Part shown: in pieces, positions 19,445 through 28,541 of the stretch
How positions within the stretch are numbered: position 1 is the first letter of the stretch
Layout of the letters: each line of letters begins with the position of its first letter
Assembly (NCBI RefSeq): GCF_004851605.1
Contig: NZ_CP031093.1
Span: forward strand, 682,001-746,000
Direction: 5' to 3'
Origin: Hydrocarboniclastica marina
GTDB lineage: Bacteria > Pseudomonadota > Gammaproteobacteria > Pseudomonadales > Oleiphilaceae
DNA: 64,000 nt
Position numbers and translations under genes: made by a program
The notes under the pieces: generated by a model
Seen by the model: only the letters and a program-made list of their open reading frames with translations
Database searches by the model: none
What the model was told of the DNA's origin: nothing

Positions 19445-19908
19445 GAAGGCAATATGTTCCTGATCTGTCGCGCCTCGGCGCGCTGTGCGAGGGCAATTAT
19501 CATCGCATGGAGCAACTGACCCGTCTGGGGCAGGGTGACGCGGCTCTGGAGTTCGAACTGCGCAATGGCGACAGGTATCTGGGTAAAGTCTGCTTCCGCC
19601 GGATTCAGCAGTCGCGCTACACCGATACCTGGCTGTTGGAGCAACTGCATAATGCGGGGCGATGGCTCAATAACCCCCGTATGACTGTGCGGCGCTACCA
19701 TGACGCACGTATGGTTGAGGTGATCAGCTGTTTCCGGCACCACCGGATCGAGCCAGTGAGTGACTACCCCAACCGGTATATGCATCATCCTGATGAGAAA
19801 GTGCAGATTAACGCTTTTCTCGCAGACTGGCTGGGGTTCTGCCTGCGTCACGGGCATGTCCCCGACAGTGAGCCGCTCTGGGCGGCTGGTGCTGGGCCTG
19901 CGCTCTGA
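19441..19908 (+). CDS. DUF1249 (YqiB-like) family protein
   Basis: The product has 155 residues. It fits the YqiB/DUF1249 family: YVPDLSRLGALCEGNYHRM at the N-terminus and a central RRYHDARMVEVISC, then YPNRYMHHPDEKVQINAFLADWL. The function is unknown. Its ATG overlaps the nudF stop (ATGA), which fixes the start and implies coupling. In E. coli the same gene lies between nudF and cpdA, and here cpdA follows after a 325-base gap. No signal peptide or membrane helix is present. Confidence 0.88.
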   Translation: MRRQYVPDLSRLGALCEGNYHRMEQLTRLGQGDAALEFELRNGDRYLGKVCFRRIQQSRYTDTWLLEQLHNAGRWLNNPRMTVRRYHDARMVEVISCFRHHRIEPVSDYPNRYMHHPDEKVQINAFLADWLGFCLRHGHVPDSEPLWAAGAGPAL

Positions 19909-20233
19909 GACATGTGGTCTCAGCTGGTGCGGGTGCGTTCACATAAGCACGAGCCAGTGCAACTTCGGCTTAAAGATGTGATGTTAATGAAAGAAATCGG
20001 GGCAGGGAATCGCTAACCTATTGGTCGATCTGTCATCGTCAGCCTTTTGCGAGAGCCCTGACTGAGGATTCCGCACAGGATGTGCTCTGGTAGATACCCA
20101 GGCCTTGGGCCTGAAATGCTGGCGATCGCCGACACACGCTGATGTAAAACAAAGCCACGCCGGTGGGTCAACGCCCGGTCCAGCGCCGCCGCTGGCTTCC
20201 GTAAGCAGACGGATTATCCGGCCAGGACACCAC
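19909..20233. other. 325-base gap between the DUF1249 gene and cpdA
   Basis: I see no RNA gene, repeat or supported small ORF here. cpdA may have its own promoter, as the gap is unusually long for this gene pair. Confidence 0.4.
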
Positions 20234-21034
20234 ATGAACACTTCGGGGCGCGCCCTGCGAATACTTCAGATTACTGACTGTCATCTTGGCCGCACGGGGC
20301 ACTCGTCGCTGCTGGGAATGGATACGCGTGCCAGTTTCGACTCAGTTCTGGAGCTGGTGAAACAGAATTATCCCGAGCCGGATCTGGTGCTCGCAACTGG
20401 CGACATCGGTCAGGACGGATCAGTAGAAGCGTATCGGTACTTCCAGGACAAAATGAGCGTGTTTTCCTGCCCGGTCTTCTGGTTTGCAGGCAACCATGAC
20501 AATTTTCCGGCCATGCTGGAAGTCGCAGGCAGCCGAGGAGCGCTGGAGAAAACCTTCGCCTCGGGCCCTTGGCAGCTTATTTTCCTCAACTCCGCCGTGC
20601 CAGGGAAAGTGCATGGATTCCTGCGCCCCAAGGAACTGAGTCTGCTCAATCGCACGCTCGAAGCTACGCCCGATAAATTTGCGCTGATTGCCTTTCACCA
20701 TCATCCCATCGATACCGATTGTCAGTGGCTTAACCCCATTGGCCTGCGCAACCGCGAGGCCTTTTTCGCGACGATTGACCGCTACCCTCAGGTTCGCGGT
20801 GTCGTCTGGGGCCATGTCCACCAGGAGATGGACCAGCGCCGCGGCGATGTCAGGCTACTCGCGGCGCCCTCGACCTGCATCCAGTTCGAGCCGCGATCCC
20901 GGGAGTTCGGCGTCGGTCGGGAGTCGCCGGGGTATCGCTGGCTCGAACTGCATCCGGACGGCAGAATTGAAACCGGCGTGGTTCGCGCTGATCACATCGA
21001 GTTCGAAGTGGATATGAACAGCGGTGGCTACTGA
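20234..21034 (+). CDS. cpdA: 3',5'-cyclic-AMP phosphodiesterase, CpdA-type
   Basis: The product has 266 residues. It is a class III metallophosphoesterase: ILQITDCHLG (Asp15, His17), LATGDIGQDGS, FAGNHDN, the FHHHPID segment and WGHVHQE all lie in order. It hydrolyses cAMP to AMP and so tunes CRP-type regulation in the cytosol. I start at ATG 20234 (MNTSGRALRILQITD); a longer frame from 20105 has no family match. Other phosphodiesterases of this fold could look similar, but the nudF-yqiB-cpdA order supports the name. Confidence 0.88.
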   Translation: MNTSGRALRILQITDCHLGRTGHSSLLGMDTRASFDSVLELVKQNYPEPDLVLATGDIGQDGSVEAYRYFQDKMSVFSCPVFWFAGNHDNFPAMLEVAGSRGALEKTFASGPWQLIFLNSAVPGKVHGFLRPKELSLLNRTLEATPDKFALIAFHHHPIDTDCQWLNPIGLRNREAFFATIDRYPQVRGVVWGHVHQEMDQRRGDVRLLAAPSTCIQFEPRSREFGVGRESPGYRWLELHPDGRIETGVVRADHIEFEVDMNSGGY

Positions 21035-21158
21035 CCCTGCCCATCCCGCCGTGGCGTCCTTTCCGCTACAATGCGGCCCTGACTCTGAACCGCTTCCTCG
21101 CTTCTGAAGCAGGGCAACCGCAGGCGCAGTTAAATCGTTTTTCTGTTGGAGACTTCCT

Positions 21159-21545
21159 ATGAGTAAGGTACCGGGCGATCTGAGATACAACGCGACGCAT
21201 CAGTGGGTTCGTCTTGAAGGCGACATCGCCACGGTTGGAATTACCGATTTCGCCCAGGAGCAGCTGGGGGATGTCGTTTACGTGGAGCTGCCCGAGGTCG
21301 GAGATCAGGTAACAGCGGCGGAAGAAGCCGGGGGCGTTGAGTCAGTCAAGTCCGCCTCAGATATCTACAGCCCCGTCAGTGGCGAAGTCGTCGACATCAA
21401 CGGCGCCCTGGAGGATTCGCCCGAAATCGTCAATGAATCACCGTATCAGGACGGTTGGTTGTTCAAGCTGCGTCTGGACGGGGCCACCCTCCCTGCCGAC
21501 CTGTTAACCGCCGAGTCATACAGCGAACTGCTTCCCGCAAAATAG
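21159..21545 (+). CDS. gcvH: Glycine cleavage system H protein
   Basis: The product has 128 residues, the family length. The lipoyl-attachment site is Lys64 in ESVKSASD, framed by the two-fold hammerhead fold signatures GITDFAQEQLGDVVYVELP and SPVSGEVVDIN. It carries the aminomethyl group between the P, T and L proteins. GTTGGAGA lies just before the ATG. No gcvT or gcvP is in the window, so this is an H gene away from its usual neighbours, or they lie elsewhere. It could also serve as a lipoate carrier. Confidence 0.95.
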   Translation: MSKVPGDLRYNATHQWVRLEGDIATVGITDFAQEQLGDVVYVELPEVGDQVTAAEEAGGVESVKSASDIYSPVSGEVVDINGALEDSPEIVNESPYQDGWLFKLRLDGATLPADLLTAESYSELLPAK

Positions 21546-21705
21546 CCGTCCCGCTTTCGTAGCAGCCATCCAGTTCCGGCAGCTGCCGTGGCGCTACCAG
21601 ATTTTCTCCACAGCGTTCGGATTGGCCCGGGAACTTTCTCGCCCGGGCTGTTCTAAGTCGGGATCTTATCCAGTCTCTACAGTACCGATCGAATTGCCGG
21701 AGCCC

Positions 21706-23142
21706 ATGCACGACACAACCTTTGCTTTTATCGATCTCGAAACGACCGGTGGCAACGCTGCCTGGGACCGGATAACCGAAATTGGCCTGCGTCTGTGGCG
21801 TAATGGCGAGGTTGTAGACGAGTGGCAGACACTGGTGAACCCGGAAACTCGCATTTCTCCGTTTATCCAGAGCCTGACCGGCATCAGCGACAGTATGGTG
21901 GCAGACGCACCGGTTTTCGCTCAGGTCGGTGAAATGCTGCGGGAGAAACTGCAAGGGGCCGTGTTTGTTGCGCACAACGCGCGGTTTGATTACGGCTTCG
22001 TCAAAGGCGAATTTCGGCGCCTGCAGGAGGTTTTTTCGGCCAGAGTTCTCTGCACCGTCAAACTGTCGCGGCTGCTTTATCCGCAGCACCACCGGCACGG
22101 TATGGATGCGCTTATAGCTCGCCACGGCCTGGTTTCGGTGGAGCGCCACCGGGCCATGGGCGATGTGCAGTCGATGCAGGCTTTTTTCGAGCTGGCCCGG
22201 GCCGAGCACGGGGACGAGTCGTTCTCTGCCGCGTTGAAGAAGCTCCTGCGTACGCCCAGCGTACCGTCCCATCTCGAAAGCGAAATGCTGGCCACGGTTC
22301 CATCGGTCCCCGGCGTTTACCGCTTCTACGGTGAGAACGACGCACTGCTCTACGTGGGCAAGAGCGTGAATATCCACAACCGGGTCAGCAGTCATTTCTC
22401 AGGCGACCACAATTCCGGACGCGGTGTTCGCATGTCCCAGAGTCTGCGTCGGGTGGAATGGACCGAAACCGCCGGAGAGCTGGGCGCGCTCCTGCTCGAA
22501 CTGAAACAGATAAAAAACCTGAACCCCATCTACAACCAGCGTTCGCGTGCAGCCAAACGTTTGTTGAGTATCGCGCTTGAGCCCGATGCGAATGGCTACC
22601 TGCGTGCCCGTCTCGCCTGGGAGTTTGATCCGCTGCAGTTGGGTCAGTATTTTGGCTTGTTCCGCGCCAAACGCGAGGCGCTCAAGGCACTGACGGGAAT
22701 CGCCCAGAAGAACGAGCTCTGTAACCGGTTGCTGGGCCTTGAGCCCCCCGGCGAAGGGCCGTGCTTTCAGCGGCGGCTGGGGCGCTGCCAGGGCGCCTGT
22801 GAAGGGCTCGAGGATGTAACACGCTATAACCTGCGAATGCAGATAGCGTTCCATAACCTTCGGCTGAAGACCTGGCCCTGGCCGGGGATGGTAGGGGCTA
22901 GTGAGCGCAATCCCAAGAGCGGCCGGACCGACATTCACGTCATCTACAACTGGCTGCACGTTACAACAGTGCAAAGTGGCGCCGAATTACAGGCCATTGA
23001 AGGGGCCGGCCACACGATTACCCTGGACGCTGACTCTTACAAGCTCATTATGAAAGCCTTGCTGAAGCCAGCGCCCGGGCTGGAGATATTCCCCCTGCCG
23101 GGCGAACTCGGGACTCCGGAGGTTCTGTTACCCGAGGACTGA
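21706..23142 (+). CDS. DnaQ-type exonuclease fused to UvrC/Cho-like GIY-YIG nuclease
   Basis: The product has 478 residues. Residues 1-170 are a DEDDh 3'-5' exonuclease: Asp10 and Glu12 in FIDLETTGG, Asp95 in NARFDYGF, and His148 with Asp153 in ERHRAMGDVQS. Residues 199-280 are a GIY-YIG domain with GVYRFYG, LLYVGKS and Arg226. A Cys-bearing segment near 375 (CFQRRLGRCQGAC) resembles the one in UvrC-like proteins. Such fusions may act in DNA repair or end processing. I start at ATG 21706 (MHDTTFAFIDLE). The 3' end lies in a triple 19-bp repeat. Confidence 0.85.
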   Translation: MHDTTFAFIDLETTGGNAAWDRITEIGLRLWRNGEVVDEWQTLVNPETRISPFIQSLTGISDSMVADAPVFAQVGEMLREKLQGAVFVAHNARFDYGFVKGEFRRLQEVFSARVLCTVKLSRLLYPQHHRHGMDALIARHGLVSVERHRAMGDVQSMQAFFELARAEHGDESFSAALKKLLRTPSVPSHLESEMLATVPSVPGVYRFYGENDALLYVGKSVNIHNRVSSHFSGDHNSGRGVRMSQSLRRVEWTETAGELGALLLELKQIKNLNPIYNQRSRAAKRLLSIALEPDANGYLRARLAWEFDPLQLGQYFGLFRAKREALKALTGIAQKNELCNRLLGLEPPGEGPCFQRRLGRCQGACEGLEDVTRYNLRMQIAFHNLRLKTWPWPGMVGASERNPKSGRTDIHVIYNWLHVTTVQSGAELQAIEGAGHTITLDADSYKLIMKALLKPAPGLEIFPLPGELGTPEVLLPED

Positions 23143-23184
23143 GCTTTTACTCGAGGACTGAACTGTTACCCGAGGACTGAACTG
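23128..23184. repeat. Three tandem 19-bp repeats at the 3' end of the fusion nuclease gene
   Basis: Copies begin at 23128, 23147 and 23166; each reads TTACYCGAGGACTGARCTK. The first copy contains the stop codon (TGA 23140-23142), the other two follow it. They look like a recent duplication of the gene end. No later function is evident. Confidence 0.85.
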
Positions 23185-23196
23185 CGGGCCAGACGA

Positions 23197-24738
23197 TCAG
23201 GCGTTACCGATGCGGTCCTCCAGCTCCTCCAGATCTTCACTCTCCCGCCGTGGCGGACAGTGATATGTCGCCAGCAGGCTCTCGTCGTCCCTGCTTTCCA
23301 GATGCACATCGAAGCCCCAGAGACGGTGCACGTGACGCAGTACTTCGTCGCTGTCGTCACCCAGGGGTACTCGGTCGATCGGTATATGTCTCAGCGTGAG
23401 CGAGCGATCGCCCCGGATATCCACGTTCCACACCTGAATGTTGGGCTCCCGATAGCTCAGGTTATACTGCCGCGCCAGCTTCTCCCGGATCAGCCGGTAC
23501 CCCGCCTCGTCATGAATGGCGCTGACGTTGTAGGTCGGCTCCTGATCGTCATCGGCAATGGCGAAAAGCTTGAGGTCGCGGATCACCTTGGGAGAGAGGA
23601 ACTGCAGGATGAAGCTCTCATCTTTGAAGTTCTTCATGGCGAAATGCAGGACTTCTACCCAGTCACCACCGGCAATATCCGGGAACCAGTGCCTGTCCTC
23701 GTCCGTTGGTGCTTCGCAGATGCGGCGCAGATCGGAATAGATCGCAAATCCCAGGGTGTACGGGTTGATGCCCGAGTACCAGGGGCTATCGAAGGAGGGC
23801 TGGTAGATAACGGCGGTATGGCTCTGGAGGAACTCCATGATGAAGCCTTCCGTCACAAGGCCCTTGTCATACAATGCATTGATTAGGGTGTAGTGCCAGA
23901 ATGAGGCCCAACCCTCGTTCATCACCTGGGTCTGGCGCTGGGGATAAAAATACTGTGCCAGCTTGCGAACGATACGGACCAGTTCGCGTTCCCAGGGCTC
24001 CAGTAAGGGCGCGTTCTTTTCGATGAAATAGAGGAGGTTCTCCTGGGGGTCGACCGGATAACGCTGGCGGCGACTCTCGGGTTCATCGCCTTTGCCAAAG
24101 GTTGGAATGGTCCGCCAGATGTCGTTGAGCTGGCTCTGCAGATACTCTTCGCGCTCTTTCTGGCGGCGCCGCTCTTCCGCAGCCGAGATAGGCGCCGGGC
24201 GCTTATAGCGGTCAACGCCGTAATTCATGATGGCGTGGCAGGAGTCGAGGATCTCTTCCACAGCATCTACGCCGTGTCGCTCCTCGCATTCAGACACGTA
24301 CTTGCGGGCAAATACCAGGTAATCGATGATCGCGCTGGCATCGGTCCAGGTGCGGAACAGGTAATTGCCTTTGAAGAACGAATTGTGGCCATAGCTGGCA
24401 TGGGCGATCACCAGCGCCTGCATCATCATGGTGTTTTCTTCCATGAGGTAGGCGATGCAGGGGTCTGAGTTGATCACGATTTCATAGGCCAGGCCCATCT
24501 GGCCGCGCTGGTATTGCTTGGACGTGTTGAGGAACTGTTTGCCGAACGACCAGTGGTTGTAGCCCACCGGCATGCCCACCGAGCTGTAGGCGTCCATCAT
24601 CTGTTCGGCGCTGATTACTTCGATCTGGTTCGGATAGGTGTCCAGGCCGAATTCTTTCGCGAGTTTGGCTATTTCATTGTCGTACTGCTGGATCAGGTCA
24701 AAGGTCCACTCCGACCCCGTCGAAATCGGTTTGCTCAT
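23197..24738 (-). CDS. SpoVR-family protein (YcgB-like)
   Basis: The product has 513 residues, matching E. coli YcgB (510). Hallmarks include [39 protein letters not shown] and the [12 protein letters not shown] helix; the repeated His/Glu pattern suggests a metal-binding site. The role is unknown but it travels with PrkA and YeaH in stationary-phase or nitrogen-stress operons of many proteobacteria. It is the last gene of the three here and overlaps the yeaH-like stop by four bases. It is cytosolic, with no signal peptide. Confidence 0.93.
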   Translation of the reverse strand: MSKPISTGSEWTFDLIQQYDNEIAKLAKEFGLDTYPNQIEVISAEQMMDAYSSVGMPVGYNHWSFGKQFLNTSKQYQRGQMGLAYEIVINSDPCIAYLMEENTMMMQALVIAHASYGHNSFFKGNYLFRTWTDASAIIDYLVFARKYVSECEERHGVDAVEEILDSCHAIMNYGVDRYKRPAPISAAEERRRQKEREEYLQSQLNDIWRTIPTFGKGDEPESRRQRYPVDPQENLLYFIEKNAPLLEPWERELVRIVRKLAQYFYPQRQTQVMNEGWASFWHYTLINALYDKGLVTEGFIMEFLQSHTAVIYQPSFDSPWYSGINPYTLGFAIYSDLRRICEAPTDEDRHWFPDIAGGDWVEVLHFAMKNFKDESFILQFLSPKVIRDLKLFAIADDDQEPTYNVSAIHDEAGYRLIREKLARQYNLSYREPNIQVWNVDIRGDRSLTLRHIPIDRVPLGDDSDEVLRHVHRLWGFDVHLESRDDESLLATYHCPPRRESEDLEELEDRIGNA

Positions 24739-26030
24739 GCGGCTTTCCTCTCGAACAGCTGACGGAACACCGGATAAATGTCCGCCGCGTCGGCAATCTG
24801 CTGCATCGCGAAAGATTCCGGGTGCGCCTGCTGCAGTTTTTCGTATTCATACCACAGCATCTGGTGATCCTGGGGCGTTATCTCTACGTAGGAGTAGTAC
24901 TGCACCAGCGGCAGGATCTGCTCGGACAGTATCTTGCCGCAAACGGGAGAATCATCGTTCCAGTTGTCGCCATCGGACGCCTGGGCCGCGTAGATATTCC
25001 ATTCGGCCGGTGAATACCGCGCCTCGATAATCTGCTGCATCAGCTTCAGGGCGCTTGAGACGATGGTTCCGCCTGTCTCGCGGGAATAAAAGAATTCTTC
25101 CTCATCCACCTCCTTGGCGCTGGTGTGGTGGCGGATAAAGACGACGTCGATGCGCTGGTAGTTTTTCTTCAGGAACAGGTACAGCAGGATAAAGAAACGC
25201 TTGGCGATATCCTTGTGCATCTGGCTCATGGAGCCCGAGACGTCCATCAGGCAGAACATGACCGCGCTTGTCGCGGGTTGCGGTTGTTTCAGGTGCTGGT
25301 TGTAGCGGAGGTCAATCTCGTCGATCCACGGTATGCGCTTGACGCGGCTTTTGAGGGCGGCGATTTCTTCCTCCAGCGCCTGGATCTGGTCTTTCTTGCT
25401 GAAAGCCGGATCCGGCACGTCAGGCGCAGCTTGCAACTCGGCCAACTGCGCTTCCAGTTCGCGGATCTTACGGCGGCGCGAACCCCCCAGGCTTAACCGC
25501 CTGCCGTAGGCGCCCCGCAGCGAACGCACTACATTAAGCTTGGCCGGGGTCCCCTGGGTCGAGTAACCGGCGCGTACGTACTTGAACGTCTCGGTATCCT
25601 TGAGCTTCTTCCGGGCCAGGTTCGGCAAAGCCAGGTCATCAAACAGGAACTCCAGGAACTCATCCTGGGTAATCTGGAAGACAAACTCATCCATGCCCTC
25701 GCCCTGATCGCTGGCCTGCCCGTCGCCGGTGCCTCCGCCACTGCCGGAGGGCGGTTTGGGCAGCCGGTCGCCGGCGATAAACTCCTTGTTGCCGGGGTGG
25801 ACCATCTCCCGTTTGCCGCCGCGGCCATGGTGGAAGATGGGCTCCTTCAGGTCCCGGCTGGGGATACTGATGTTTTCGCCTTGCTCGATATTGGTGATCG
25901 AGCGTTTCTGCACGGCTTCCGCCACCGCTTTCTTGATGTGCTTGCGGTAGCGGCGCAGAAAACGTTCGCGGTTGACGGCGCTCTTGTTCTTGCCGTTCAG
26001 CCGACGATCGATGACATGGGTCAAACCCAT
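24735..26030 (-). CDS. YeaH/YhbH family (DUF444) protein
   Basis: The product has 431 residues. The N-terminus [19 protein letters not shown] is close to that of E. coli YeaH, and the C-terminal half has a VWA-like domain with a MIDAS-type motif in [10 protein letters not shown], then [11 protein letters not shown] and [12 protein letters not shown]. It carries a Gly-rich, acidic linker at about 100-115. The function is unknown; it is the partner of PrkA in a nutrient-stress operon. ATG 26030 is chosen from alignment with the family start, since a frame reaching 26096 adds a leader without a match. It lies 119 bases after prkA. Confidence 0.92.
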   Translation of the reverse strand: MGLTHVIDRRLNGKNKSAVNRERFLRRYRKHIKKAVAEAVQKRSITNIEQGENISIPSRDLKEPIFHHGRGGKREMVHPGNKEFIAGDRLPKPPSGSGGGTGDGQASDQGEGMDEFVFQITQDEFLEFLFDDLALPNLARKKLKDTETFKYVRAGYSTQGTPAKLNVVRSLRGAYGRRLSLGGSRRRKIRELEAQLAELQAAPDVPDPAFSKKDQIQALEEEIAALKSRVKRIPWIDEIDLRYNQHLKQPQPATSAVMFCLMDVSGSMSQMHKDIAKRFFILLYLFLKKNYQRIDVVFIRHHTSAKEVDEEEFFYSRETGGTIVSSALKLMQQIIEARYSPAEWNIYAAQASDGDNWNDDSPVCGKILSEQILPLVQYYSYVEITPQDHQMLWYEYEKLQQAHPESFAMQQIADAADIYPVFRQLFERKAA

Positions 26031-26149
26031 AACAGAACTCCTGGTAACCGTTACTGCGCCGGTGGCCATTGCGCTCACCAACGCAGAGAGTGACAAGTCC
26101 GCAGGCCTTGCCCGGTATCAGCCGGGACGAAGACCGTCGCCAGTAATCA

Positions 26150-28075
26150 TTACTGGGACTTGCGAACCCGCAGGTACCATTCCGCCAACAGGCGGACCTG
26201 CTTCTCGGTATAGCCGCGGTCGATCATGCGGTCGACGAACTGCTTGTGCTTCTTCTGGTCTTCCTGAGACGCCTTCGGGTTGAACGAGATAACGGGTAGC
26301 AGATCTTCCGTATTTGAGAACATCTTCTTCTCGATCACGCTGCGCAGTTTCTCGTAGCTGAGCCACGACGGATTACGGCCCTCATTGTTGGCCCGCGCCC
26401 GCAGGACAAAATTGACCACTTCGTTGCGGAAATCCTTGGGGTTGCTGATACCCGCCGGCTTCTCGATTTTCTCCAGTTCGTCGTTGATGGCGCCGCGGTC
26501 GAGAATTTCACCGGTTTCCGGATCGCGGTATTCCTGATCCTGGATCCAGAAGTCCGCATAGGTCACGTAGCGATCAAACAGGTTCTGGCCATACTCCGAG
26601 TAGGATTCCAAGTAAGCTGTCTGGATTTCCTTGCCGATGAACTCAACATAGTGGGGCGCCAGGTATTCCTTGATAAAGCGGAGGTAGCGCTCCTGGGTTT
26701 CCGCCTGGAACTGTTCCTGCTCGATCTGTTTTTCCAGCACATACAGCAGGTGCACGGGGTTGGCGGCGATCTCGCTGTTATCGAAGTTGAATACTTTCGA
26801 CAGGATCTTGAAGGAGAAACGCGTCGACAGGCCTTCCATGCCCTCGTTGACACCTGCCGCGTCGCGGTACTCCTGGATCGATTTGGCCTTGGGGTCCGTG
26901 TCCTTGATGTTCTGGCCGTCGTAAACCTTCATCTTGGAGAAGATGCTGGAGTTTTCCGGCTCCTTGATCCGGGACAGCACCGAGAACTGCGCCAGCATCC
27001 CGAGGGTGTCCGGGGCACAGGGCGCGCCGGCAAGGGAGCTCTCCCGCAGCAGCTTCTTGTAGATCTCGATCTCTTCTGACAGACGCAGGCAGTAGGGCAC
27101 CTTGACGATATACACGCGGTCGAGGAACGCCTCGTTGTGTTTGTTGTTACGGAAGGTCTGCCATTCCGACTCGTTGGAGTGGGCCAGGATCACGCCGTCG
27201 AACGGTACCGAACCCATGCCCTCGGTGGTGTTGTAGTTGCCTTCCTGAGTCGCCGTCAGCAGGGGGTGGAGCACCTTGATCGGCGCCTTGAACATCTCGA
27301 CAAACTCCAGCAGGCCCTGGTTCGCGCGGTTGAGTCCGCCGCTGAAGCTGTAGGAGTCCGGGTCATCCTGGGAATACTCTTCCAGCATGCGGATGTTGAC
27401 CTTGCCTACCAGAGCCGAGATGTCCTGGTTATTGTCGTCGCCTGGTTCAGTCTTGGAAATCGCTACCTGGTCGAGAATGGAAGGGTAGCGCTTGATGACG
27501 CGGAACTGGGAGATGTCACCGCCAAACTCGTGCAGGCGCTTGACTGCCCAGGGCGACATGATCGGCTTCAGGTAGCGCCGGGGAATGCCGTAGTCTTCTT
27601 CCAGAATGGCGCCGTCTTCGGTGGGGTCGAACAGACCCAACGGCGACTCGTTTACGGGTGAGCCTTTGATCGCGTAGAAGGGGATTTTCTGCATCAGGTA
27701 CTTGAGCTTTTCTGCCAGCGAAGACTTGCCACCGCCGACAGGCCCCAGCAGGTAAAGTATCTGCTTCTTCTCTTCCAGGCCCTGGGCGGCGTGGCGGAAG
27801 AACGAGACGATATTTTCAACCGCTTCTTCCATGCCGTAGAACTCGGCAAATTCCGGGTAGCGTCTGATCACCTTGTTGGAGAAGATGCGGGACAGCCGGG
27901 AATCCCGGGAGGTGTCTATGCGTTCCGGCTCACCGATCGCGAGTAGCATTCTCTCGGCCGCGGTAGCATAGGTGGATGGGTCTTTTTTGCAGAGTTCGAG
28001 ATATTCCTCCAGGCTGAATTCTTCTTCCTGAAAGGTGTCATAGCGGTTCTTGTATTGCTGCAGAATGCTCATCAA
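26150..28075 (-). CDS. prkA: PrkA-family serine protein kinase (YeaG-like)
   Basis: The product has 641 residues, close to E. coli YeaG (644), and is nearly colinear with it from memory. The N-terminal AAA-type domain has Walker A GPVGGGKS at 111-118, then LFDPTEDGAILEEDYGIPRR and KTEPGDDNNQDISALVGKV. The C-terminal kinase-like domain ends LLAEWYLRVRKSQ. In E. coli it is a nitrogen-starvation and stationary-phase kinase. The ATG is preceded by AAGGGGG. It leads the operon with yeaH and spoVR, and a sigma-54-type promoter candidate lies 113-129 bases upstream. Confidence 0.95.
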   Translation of the reverse strand: MMSILQQYKNRYDTFQEEEFSLEEYLELCKKDPSTYATAAERMLLAIGEPERIDTSRDSRLSRIFSNKVIRRYPEFAEFYGMEEAVENIVSFFRHAAQGLEEKKQILYLLGPVGGGKSSLAEKLKYLMQKIPFYAIKGSPVNESPLGLFDPTEDGAILEEDYGIPRRYLKPIMSPWAVKRLHEFGGDISQFRVIKRYPSILDQVAISKTEPGDDNNQDISALVGKVNIRMLEEYSQDDPDSYSFSGGLNRANQGLLEFVEMFKAPIKVLHPLLTATQEGNYNTTEGMGSVPFDGVILAHSNESEWQTFRNNKHNEAFLDRVYIVKVPYCLRLSEEIEIYKKLLRESSLAGAPCAPDTLGMLAQFSVLSRIKEPENSSIFSKMKVYDGQNIKDTDPKAKSIQEYRDAAGVNEGMEGLSTRFSFKILSKVFNFDNSEIAANPVHLLYVLEKQIEQEQFQAETQERYLRFIKEYLAPHYVEFIGKEIQTAYLESYSEYGQNLFDRYVTYADFWIQDQEYRDPETGEILDRGAINDELEKIEKPAGISNPKDFRNEVVNFVLRARANNEGRNPSWLSYEKLRSVIEKKMFSNTEDLLPVISFNPKASQEDQKKHKQFVDRMIDRGYTEKQVRLLAEWYLRVRKSQ

Positions 28076-28187
28076 AGCCCCCTTGCGTCGCGTCTAATAC
28101 TTTACTTCACGGGTAAAAACCTCAAATTCGGTTGCCGGTGCCGGGGTGACGCTCAGGAACAGCGAATGCCCAATCCCGGGATTTACG

Positions 28188-28204
28188 ATGCAACGGTCAT
28201 ACCA
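28188..28204 (-). promoter_or_regulatory. Candidate sigma-54 promoter for prkA
   Basis: The minus strand reads TGGTATGACCGTTGCAT, which fits TGGCACGN4TTGCW at the invariant -24 GG and -12 GC with the correct spacing. Two of the seven upstream bases differ from consensus. It would start transcription about 100 bases ahead of the prkA start. E. coli yeaGH is known to be NtrC/sigma-54 controlled, which fits. Confidence 0.6.
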
Positions 28205-28441
28205 GACCCGGCTAATCTCTGTTGGGAGCGGTATGTCCACGCCGTAGTTAAAAGTGGCTGTTGAATTCAGCATAGTCCAGGCTCCCAAGCTTGGATAGAC
28301 CTAAAATGTGACGGTTCCCGCGGTTGACCAACCAAGGCTGATTTTCTCCCGTGTTGTCTGCAGTGGTGCGCCGGGTTTGCGGCAAGGCCTGGAATCGTGC
28401 ATGTTTGCAGAGAGCCGCCGTGGCACAATCAGCTGGGGTAG

Positions 28442-28495
28442 GGTGCGCACTGCGCACCAGTTATTCTGGGGCCAAGATGGTGCGCAGTGCGCACC
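28442..28495. promoter_or_regulatory. Pair of 17-bp palindromes, probable operator or enhancer
   Basis: GGTGCGCACTGCGCACC (28442-28458) and GGTGCGCAGTGCGCACC (28479-28495) are each palindromic around one central base and are reverse complements of each other. Their centres are 37 bp apart. They lie 46 bases before the dehydrogenase start and about 240 bases upstream of the sigma-54 site, so they could be a repressor operator or an activator enhancer. The regulator is unknown. Confidence 0.7.
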
Positions 28496-28541
28496 TTGCG
28501 CGAACGCAGAGCAATAATTTCAACTGAACAGGAAGAGCTTG

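Larger units (their letters stand above)
28076..28541. other. 466-bp divergent regulatory gap, prkA and 2-hydroxyacid dehydrogenase
   Basis: This long gap separates the divergent genes. It holds a sigma-54-like promoter facing prkA (28188-28204) and two matching 17-bp palindromes near the other end (28442-28458, 28479-28495). I see no supported small ORF or RNA gene in the rest. Confidence 0.6.

Noticed and set aside
21463-22395. Long antisense frame across gcvH end and the fusion nuclease
   Set aside because: It overlaps two well-supported genes and has no family match.
28431-28446. TGGCACAATCAGCTGG as a sigma-54 promoter facing the dehydrogenase
   Set aside because: The -24 half fits but there is no TTGC at the -12 position.
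28442-28495. NtrC binding sites
   Set aside because: The half-sites point outward compared with the NtrC consensus and the spacing is wrong.
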